64,000 nt of DNA from Paractinoplanes ovalisporus (GTDB lineage Bacteria; Actinomycetota; Actinomycetes; Mycobacteriales; Micromonosporaceae). Shown one piece after another: positions 58,451 through 64,000 of the stretch; position 1 is the first letter of the stretch, and each line of letters begins with the position of its first letter. The DNA lies in contig NZ_JAENHP010000016.1 of assembly GCF_016834655.1 (NCBI RefSeq), positions 62,001-126,000 on the forward strand. The letters are read 5' to 3'. The position numbers were made by a program, and so were the translations under genes. Under the pieces are notes generated by a model. That model saw nothing but the letters and a program-made list of their open reading frames with translations, was not told the origin of the DNA and made no database searches.

Positions 58451-61132
58451 CTACTTGGACGTCCCAGCTTGACCGGCCTTGTCGGCAGCTGGCGGCGGCG
58501 CGGGCGACGTCGCGAACACCGAAGCGACCGCGATCGTCGCGATGGCAGTAGCTGCTGTCGTTGCCCCCGCCACAACAATCGCAGTGACCGGCGCCCCGAG
58601 AGAACGCAAACTCCGGAAACTCCGAAGGCGGCTCCAAGCCACGCCCGCCTGATCACACAGGCGCCGTTCCCAGAGCAAGCCGAGCACCATGCAGAAGACT
58701 ATGACTTGGCCGGCGCGAACTGCTACACCGAGGACCACAGTTGCGCCGGACGTCGGAGTTCCGAGCTCCAGCCAAGGCAGGACTGAGGCTCCGGTAGCGC
58801 CTCGCGCCACGGAGTTCGCGACTACTTGAAGAGTTTCCGGGACTATCATCAGCACCATGAGCGTCCGGGCCTTACTCATGGCATTGGAGCCTCGAATTAC
58901 GGGGTAAAAGTACCCGAACAACAGTCCATATCCGATCCATCGCAACAAGTAGAACAACGCAGCCACGATCGCGGCACCGCTGATCGTAACGACATTCTCG
59001 TTAGCGTTTACGGTCACGAATGCCCATCCGTCAATAGCGATTGCCGGCAGCGCCAGCAGCAGAGCGTATCCGGCGGCAACCGAACCTGACCTCCACGGCA
59101 GGTCCCCGACGTGGCTGCCAAACGCTGCGCGCTCAAGAGTCATCGCACTACTGCCACCCTTCCGATAGCCGGAATTACGTGTGGCAGCATCGTCAAGGCG
59201 AGCCTGAAGCTCGTCGTACTCGGGCAGATCGACCTCGCCAGACACGATTTTACTGCGCGCAGAGCGAAACAAGTCCTCAGCGGTCGCGACCATGAAACGC
59301 TGACGCAACGCAGCGCGCACAAGCATCTTGTGGTCGGGCTTGGTAATTGACGAAAGGGTTCGGATATCCCCCCGACCCAGGTTCCCCCTGAACCAGATCA
59401 GGAACAACAGAAGCGCAAGGACCGGAGCGGCGAAGTCGCCGAACGACCGCGCGTTGGGAACCCGCGCCAACGATGCCACCAGAACCGTTGCCGCAACCCA
59501 CGCCAGCGGATTTCGCAGCGCAGAGCCGGTGGCCGCCGCAGAACGCAGATAGGTGACGGACAGAATGACAGTCACGATGCCAAGCAAAGTGATCATGTAA
59601 CCACCGACGAGGATCGCACTACTCGTGTCCACCATGGCGTCGAGGACGCCGGACGGATCGGAAACAACCAGGACCGGAGGCAACGTGGACAGGACAGCCA
59701 ACATATGGGCCGCGATTCGTCCGCTCGGCCACCCAACCTCGGCTTCGCGCATCAGCACAGTCACGATCGGCGTCACCAGGACGCCGATCCCCAAGGCGAA
59801 CCAACCCGCCGACGCCGTTGCTTCTTTCCCTTGATTCGCGAGCACGACAGCGGCAACCATGGCGATTACCGCTGTTCCAAGACATAGAGCCGCCTTGGAG
59901 AGAGGGTTTCCCCGGGACGCAACAGAACCAATATAATGACGTGTTGCTTCTCCCGGTAGAAACCAGGAGGAAGTCAGCAGAAGAACCAATCCGGCAATGA
60001 CCGGCCAGCCAAATGATATTTCTACACCATCGGTTGTTCTGCTGTATGCCGCCCAGCCCAGGAAACAGATCGAGAATATCAAGGCCGACCGGACGGCACT
60101 CCACTCAAGGTGCGGCAGTCCGCGCCCACCGTTGAACACCGCAACGAATGCGACCGGCAACGCCACTAACGTCAGGGATATCAATGCTGACACACCACCC
60201 GCCGAAGCAGCCGAGGGAAAGAACCATTCCCATCTCGACCCGACCGCGGGCCACCACCCCAGTTCACTCAAACCGATCCATACCGACGACGCCGCCGCCA
60301 GAAAGACAATAGCCACCGCTACCCGGTTCGCGATAAGAGCCGTGGGATGACGTTTCCGACGTGTAAGCACGGCCAAAGCTATCCAAGGCAGCAGACCACA
60401 AACTGACCAGTAGAACGTCGACATCAGAACCGCGACGTCGCCTTCCGCCCGGGGCAGAATCGGCCGATCGGGATCCCTGACCTCATTTTCCGCAAATATT
60501 GGCACACCTGCACCGATGGACACTGTCAGGTTATCTTCGGCTGAACCGGGATCGAACTGCAGCTCAATCCCTTTCGCATTGATGACATCTGGTTTCGACG
60601 CCGTGACACCAGCGATCACAGCGGTCGTTGTGTGAATATGCCAGGTCTGCCGGCGTACAAGTGAGTCCCCGCCCACAGCACTGGCAAAGACAACGTCCTC
60701 GGCGCCCGTAGAGGGATCGAGTAGCTGCTCGTATCCGCCCGTGAAGGCCATACTCACCACGGATCGATCCTGCAGATAGTCAAGAGTCGGATCACTGAAG
60801 GTCCACGAATACGGGAGCCCGATCACATCGACGAGGTTTCCGATGCCGAGCTCATCACGATTCCAAGCCTGGACCAATTGATCTTCCGCGCGCAAAGTCA
60901 GCTTGTAGCTGCACCCCACGGCGGGGCGCGAAGCGGGTTCCACGTAACAGGAGGCGTCCAGGCTTCGCCCTGGATGGGCCCGGATCTCACTGTCATGATC
61001 GCTTTCTGCAGCTTCGGCATCGAGATCATAGAAACCGGTCGAATTACCGACCAAAGCGGCACCAAGAAGCCCTGCTACCAGGAGCGACAGGGTTGCGATG
61101 AGACGCCATGGTCGATCCCGGAACCGCATCAC
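58451..61132 (-). CDS. Large polytopic membrane protein, possibly DUF6185-like
   Basis: Up to 893 aa from GTG 61132 or ATG 61129, both close after AAGGAG. A signal or TM segment (RLIATLSLLVAGLLGAALVG) precedes an external domain of about 200 residues with two Cys (ASCYVEP, VGCSYKL). At least 14 TM segments follow, interrupted by a cytoplasmic loop around 640-690 (LRQRFMVATAEDLFRSARSK). Size and layout suggest the actinobacterial DUF6185 family, from memory only. Codon usage shows more A and T than its neighbours, so recent transfer is possible. Function unknown. Confidence 0.7.
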   Translation of the reverse strand: MMRFRDRPWRLIATLSLLVAGLLGAALVGNSTGFYDLDAEAAESDHDSEIRAHPGRSLDASCYVEPASRPAVGCSYKLTLRAEDQLVQAWNRDELGIGNLVDVIGLPYSWTFSDPTLDYLQDRSVVSMAFTGGYEQLLDPSTGAEDVVFASAVGGDSLVRRQTWHIHTTTAVIAGVTASKPDVINAKGIELQFDPGSAEDNLTVSIGAGVPIFAENEVRDPDRPILPRAEGDVAVLMSTFYWSVCGLLPWIALAVLTRRKRHPTALIANRVAVAIVFLAAASSVWIGLSELGWWPAVGSRWEWFFPSAASAGGVSALISLTLVALPVAFVAVFNGGRGLPHLEWSAVRSALIFSICFLGWAAYSRTTDGVEISFGWPVIAGLVLLLTSSWFLPGEATRHYIGSVASRGNPLSKAALCLGTAVIAMVAAVVLANQGKEATASAGWFALGIGVLVTPIVTVLMREAEVGWPSGRIAAHMLAVLSTLPPVLVVSDPSGVLDAMVDTSSAILVGGYMITLLGIVTVILSVTYLRSAAATGSALRNPLAWVAATVLVASLARVPNARSFGDFAAPVLALLLFLIWFRGNLGRGDIRTLSSITKPDHKMLVRAALRQRFMVATAEDLFRSARSKIVSGEVDLPEYDELQARLDDAATRNSGYRKGGSSAMTLERAAFGSHVGDLPWRSGSVAAGYALLLALPAIAIDGWAFVTVNANENVVTISGAAIVAALFYLLRWIGYGLLFGYFYPVIRGSNAMSKARTLMVLMIVPETLQVVANSVARGATGASVLPWLELGTPTSGATVVLGVAVRAGQVIVFCMVLGLLWERRLCDQAGVAWSRLRSFRSLRSLGAPVTAIVVAGATTAATAIATIAVASVFATSPAPPPAADKAGQAGTSK

Positions 61133-61375
61133 TCCTTAGTAGAATCACCGGCGGTCGCGCGCAATAGTCTGCCCGTACCCAACAAGCCACCCCTTTCCCG
61201 CTTGCCAATAAGCAATGCACGAGTTCGGAAGGTAAAGAGATCCAAAGGACTTCGCGGCACTGATATGATCGGCGGTTCGTTCAGCGCGTCGGAGTCTCGC
61301 CACACGCGTGCACTGCGAGGCGGACAATGTCGTCCTTCGCGCACCGGCCGAACCTCACCGAGCACATCGCTTTGA

Positions 61376-64000
61376 TCAAGCACCTCGGAGGGCGGCAGCC
61401 AGTTTGCGGCGGGAGGTGATGGCCAGCTTTCGGTAGATGCGGGTCAAGTGATATTCGACGGTGGATGTGCTCAGGAACAAGCGGGCGGCTATCTCGCTGT
61501 TAGTGGCTCCGGCGGCGGCCAGCGCTGCTACCTGGCGTTCCTGTGGGGTCAGGTCGCGGTCGGGGCGGTTGGTTCTCGGGGTGGGGTGGTCGCCGGTTGC
61601 TTTCAGCTCCAGCTGGGCCCGTGCGGCGAAAGCCTCGGCTCCCATCTGGGCGAACATGTCGTGGGCTGTGCGTAGCTGGGAGCGGGCGTCGGCTCGGCGG
61701 CGACGGCGGCGTAGCCACTCGCCGTACAGCAGGTGGCTTCGGGCCTGTTCGGTGCGGATCTGGGTGTGGGCCAGCAACTCCAGCGACTCCTGGTAGAAGG
61801 CCTCGGCGTGGTCGTCGTCGGCCATCAGGGCGCGGCCGCGGGCCAGCAGGCCAAGACCCCAGGGAGTGCCGCTGACGGGAGCGCGTTCCTCCATGCGTAC
61901 GAGGGCGGCTTTGGCTGCCTCGTGGTCTCCGCCGCGTACTCCAGACTCAACGATCTCGTGCAGGGAACGTGTTGCGGCGCCTGGCTTGTCGCGGTCGAAC
62001 GAAGGCTTCAAGCAGTCCAGGGCCGCCGGGTAGTGGCCCAGGCTGATCTCCAGGATGGCCACGGAGTTGCGGACGAAATGGTCGAGGCCGGTGGCTTCGG
62101 CGGCCATGGCCCGGGTCTCGGCCTCGCGGCCCCGCCACGCCAGCAGTTCGATTCGCTGGGTTTCGCCGCGCAGCGGTTGTCCTACGAGGGTGGACAAGGC
62201 GGCCAACTCGTCCTGCAGGGCCTCGGCGGCGTCGAAGCGGCCCGCTCTCAGCTCCCAACCGGCTCCTACGGCGAGGGTGGTCCGCAACGTGCCCAAAGCG
62301 CCGGTTCGGCGGTCGTACTCCTCGAGCCGGGTCCAGGCCCGGCGGCCGGCGTCCTCGTCCCACAGGTCGTCGGCGGCCAGGGTGCTGATGACGGCAAGTG
62401 GAGGGCCTTCCTCCACTACGCCGGCGTCCAGGGTGGCCAGCGCGGCGCGCATCAGGGGCACGGCCGCCCGGTAGTCGCCCGTCAGGCGCGTGGCGTAGCC
62501 GATCAGGAACAGGTCCGCGTACGTCGGCCGGGCCGTTTCCATGGCCGGCGACGCCATCACCGTGCGGGCCAGTTCCAGGGTGGAGTTGTGGTCGCCGGCG
62601 ATCAGGATGGCCTGCATCGCCTCGAACAGCATCCGACGGGTCAGCACGGCGTCCACGCCGGCGATCGACTCGGCCGCTTCCAGGAGCATCGCGGGCGCGG
62701 TGGCGTAGTGACCCGCGTACATCTCGGCGGTCGCGCGCGCCTGGCGGGCCAGCGTCAGGGAAAGGTCGGGGCCGCTCGGGTTCTGGGCGGTGCGCCGGGT
62801 GCCGTCATCAGCGCGTGCGACAGACACGGCGCGGGACTCGGGTTGCGCAGGGGGCCGGGACGCCGAGGGGACGGCGGGGACGAGGTGGGCCGCGTGGCTG
62901 GACTCGGCTCGGTCGAGGAGTTCGCCGGCTGCGGCCGGGTCGCCGAGAACGAGGTGGGCTCGGGCGGCGGCGACCAGGCGTGCGGCCCGGGCCCGGGGGT
63001 CGGGTGAGAGGTCGGCCGCGCGGGAGAGGAAGGCGGCCCGCTCGGAGTGGCCGCCGCGTTCGGCGGCCCTCTCCAGCAGGGTGGCCACCTCCTCGTCGAG
63101 CCCGATGGTGGCCTGCGCGCGGTGCCACGCATGGCGGTCGGCGTCGAGCACGGGGTCGTACACGGCAGCCAGGGCCGCGTGCACGCGCCGGCGCTCCGGT
63201 GCCTCGGCGCCCCGGTAGACGGCCGAACGGATCAGCGGGTGCCGGAAGTCGAGGGACGGGGTGAGGATGCCGGCGGCCAGTGCGTGGTCGATCTCGTCGG
63301 CGGCGATCTCCAGATGGATGGCGGCCCGCCAGAGCAACGACGGCTCGTTCGGTGGGGCGGCCGATACGAGCAACAGCAGCAACCGGGTCAGGGCGGGCAG
63401 CGGCCGGATCTGGTGCCGGAAGTGGGTTTCCAGCCGGTCGCCGACGGGGAGCGGGGTGGGCAGCGGGGCGATGCCGGCCAACTGCCCGGGGGTGAGTGTG
63501 CGGGCGAGCTCGATCAGGGCCAACGGATTGCCGCCGGTGCCGGCAACGATGGTCGCGGCGACCGCGTCGTCGAGGCGTACGGGAATGCCTGCCGGAAGCG
63601 GGTCACGACCATCGACACGTACGGGAATGGCTGTCGGAAGCGGCTCTGGGGCGTCGAGGCGTACGGGAATGGCTGTCGGAATGGGGTTTTGGGCGTCGAC
63701 GCGTGCGGGAACGCTGGCCGACAACAGGTTTCGGGCGTCGCCGGGCGGCAGGCCGGTCAGCGTCAGCGCGGGAAGACCGCCGGGACTGTCCTCGCGGGTC
63801 GCGAAGAGCAGCCCCAGAGCCTCGGCGTGCAACCGGCGCGCGACGAACGTGAGGGCGTCGGCCGACTCGCGGTCGAGCCATTGCGCGTCGTCGATCAGGC
63901 ACAGCAACGGTTGCGGCGCGGAGGCTTCGGCCAGCAGCGTGAGTGTGGCCATGCCGACGAGGTAGCGGTCGGGTGTGGGGCCGGCGGTGCGGCCGAACGC
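61376..64000 (-). CDS. LAL-type LuxR-family regulator, partial (5' end beyond window)
   Basis: At least 874 residues are visible; the frame is open to the window edge (AFGRTAGPTPDRYLVGMATL). The ATPase domain shows Walker B LLCLIDDAQWLD, while Walker A lies outside the window. A helical TPR-like middle is followed by a C-terminal LuxR helix-turn-helix (LTPQERQVAALAAAGATNSE, then STVEYHLTRIYRKLAITSRR). Typical LAL regulators of 900-1000 aa activate catabolic or antibiotic genes. An in-frame 14-residue repeat interrupts the ATPase domain. The 243-bp gap to the next gene holds no credible gene. Confidence 0.92.
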   Translation of the reverse strand, partial: AFGRTAGPTPDRYLVGMATLTLLAEASAPQPLLCLIDDAQWLDRESADALTFVARRLHAEALGLLFATREDSPGGLPALTLTGLPPGDARNLLSASVPARVDAQNPIPTAIPVRLDAPEPLPTAIPVRVDGRDPLPAGIPVRLDDAVAATIVAGTGGNPLALIELARTLTPGQLAGIAPLPTPLPVGDRLETHFRHQIRPLPALTRLLLLLVSAAPPNEPSLLWRAAIHLEIAADEIDHALAAGILTPSLDFRHPLIRSAVYRGAEAPERRRVHAALAAVYDPVLDADRHAWHRAQATIGLDEEVATLLERAAERGGHSERAAFLSRAADLSPDPRARAARLVAAARAHLVLGDPAAAGELLDRAESSHAAHLVPAVPSASRPPAQPESRAVSVARADDGTRRTAQNPSGPDLSLTLARQARATAEMYAGHYATAPAMLLEAAESIAGVDAVLTRRMLFEAMQAILIAGDHNSTLELARTVMASPAMETARPTYADLFLIGYATRLTGDYRAAVPLMRAALATLDAGVVEEGPPLAVISTLAADDLWDEDAGRRAWTRLEEYDRRTGALGTLRTTLAVGAGWELRAGRFDAAEALQDELAALSTLVGQPLRGETQRIELLAWRGREAETRAMAAEATGLDHFVRNSVAILEISLGHYPAALDCLKPSFDRDKPGAATRSLHEIVESGVRGGDHEAAKAALVRMEERAPVSGTPWGLGLLARGRALMADDDHAEAFYQESLELLAHTQIRTEQARSHLLYGEWLRRRRRRADARSQLRTAHDMFAQMGAEAFAARAQLELKATGDHPTPRTNRPDRDLTPQERQVAALAAAGATNSEIAARLFLSTSTVEYHLTRIYRKLAITSRRKLAAALRGA
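63570..63713 (-). repeat. 42-bp in-frame tandem repeat within the LAL regulator
   Basis: Copies recur with 42-bp period (CGTACGGGAATG at 63576, 63618, 63660; CGTGCGGGAACG at 63702). The protein reads RVDAQNPIPTAIPV, RLDAPEPLPTAIPV, RVDGRDPLPAGIPV, then RLDDAVAATIV, which is the point where relatives run straight on. Confidence 0.88.

Noticed and set aside
58429..58455. AGTAGG/CCTACT inverted repeat between convergent genes
   Set aside because: Only six base pairs with a 15-base loop; too weak to call a terminator.
61129..61383. 84-codon minus-strand ORF before the large membrane protein
   Set aside because: Its stop overlaps the next start, but there is no ribosome site or recognisable protein character, and it begins inside the LAL gene end.

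Overview
The window is a chromosome segment of a high-G+C actinomycete. The very high G+C, the frequent GTG and TTG starts, short promoters placed directly on start codons, and the gene families (SARP and LAL regulators, a CebR-type cellulase operator, paired PH-domain proteins, WXG/EspC-like proteins, a GAF-ANTAR protein) point to Micromonosporaceae, probably Actinoplanes or a close relative. That placement is inference from style, not a database match. I see no rRNA, tRNA, CRISPR array, transposase or phage gene. About 62 protein genes are called; the last runs off the right edge.

Layout. 1-4.3 kb: NB-ARC/TPR protein, then a divergent XRE repressor and SDR pair around a palindrome. 4.3-6.9 kb: three overlapping genes for unrecognised membrane proteins. 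7.0-9.7 kb: DUF2089 regulator, TM peptide, SHOCT-like protein and a DrrAB-type ABC exporter, closed by a perfect terminator hairpin and followed by a TPR gene remnant. 9.9-16.1 kb: CynX-like MFS, FadR-type regulator, secreted PepX-like hydrolase, secreted lysozyme-like protein, YdbS/YdbT PH pair. 16.1-18.9 kb: sugar ABC importer. 19.0-21.4 kb: YbaB-like, EspC-like, WXG-like and membrane proteins of type VII secretion flavour. 21.6-27 kb: signal-less subtilase, repeat-rich secreted protein, degenerate response regulator, secreted protein. 27.1-30.7 kb: quinone-type redox operon (ABM monooxygenase, FAD monooxygenase, WrbA) and a GAF-ANTAR regulator.

30.8-39.4 kb is a minus-strand catabolic operon: FAD subunit, [2Fe-2S] subunit, a molybdopterin large subunit SPLIT into two genes, CoxD- and CoxE-like maturation proteins, an amidohydrolase and a YciI protein, with a divergent GntR/FCD regulator and a 17-bp palindrome. 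The order and subunit sizes resemble nicotinate dehydrogenase (NdhF-S-L-M), so a hydroxylase of an N-heteroaromatic or similar substrate is a reasonable guess. 40.4-48.5 kb: GH6-CBM2 cellulase behind a CebR-like box, HxlR/oxidoreductase pair, Vps62-like membrane protein, aldo/keto reductase, and a cupin/quinone-reductase operon behind twin 16-bp palindromes. 48.5-58.4 kb: MFS exporter preceded by an 18-codon ORF and a strong hairpin, a SARP-NB-ARC-TPR regulator, and a complete dipeptide/oligopeptide ABC operon. 58.5-64 kb: a large membrane protein of lower G+C and a LAL-type LuxR regulator cut by the window end.

Two window-wide features stand out. Short tandem repeats (9-51 bp units) occur in at least ten separate arrays, between genes and in frame inside genes. 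The palindrome CCGTACGG occurs at least 25 times by eye, where base composition predicts about three. The most attractive candidate for undescribed biology is the 18-codon ORF MSTNSKGATWGRRGATWG, with its own Shine-Dalgarno, followed by a perfect 11-bp hairpin just before an MFS exporter and lying downstream of a TPR regulator. It could be a leader-peptide attenuator or a peptide signal.
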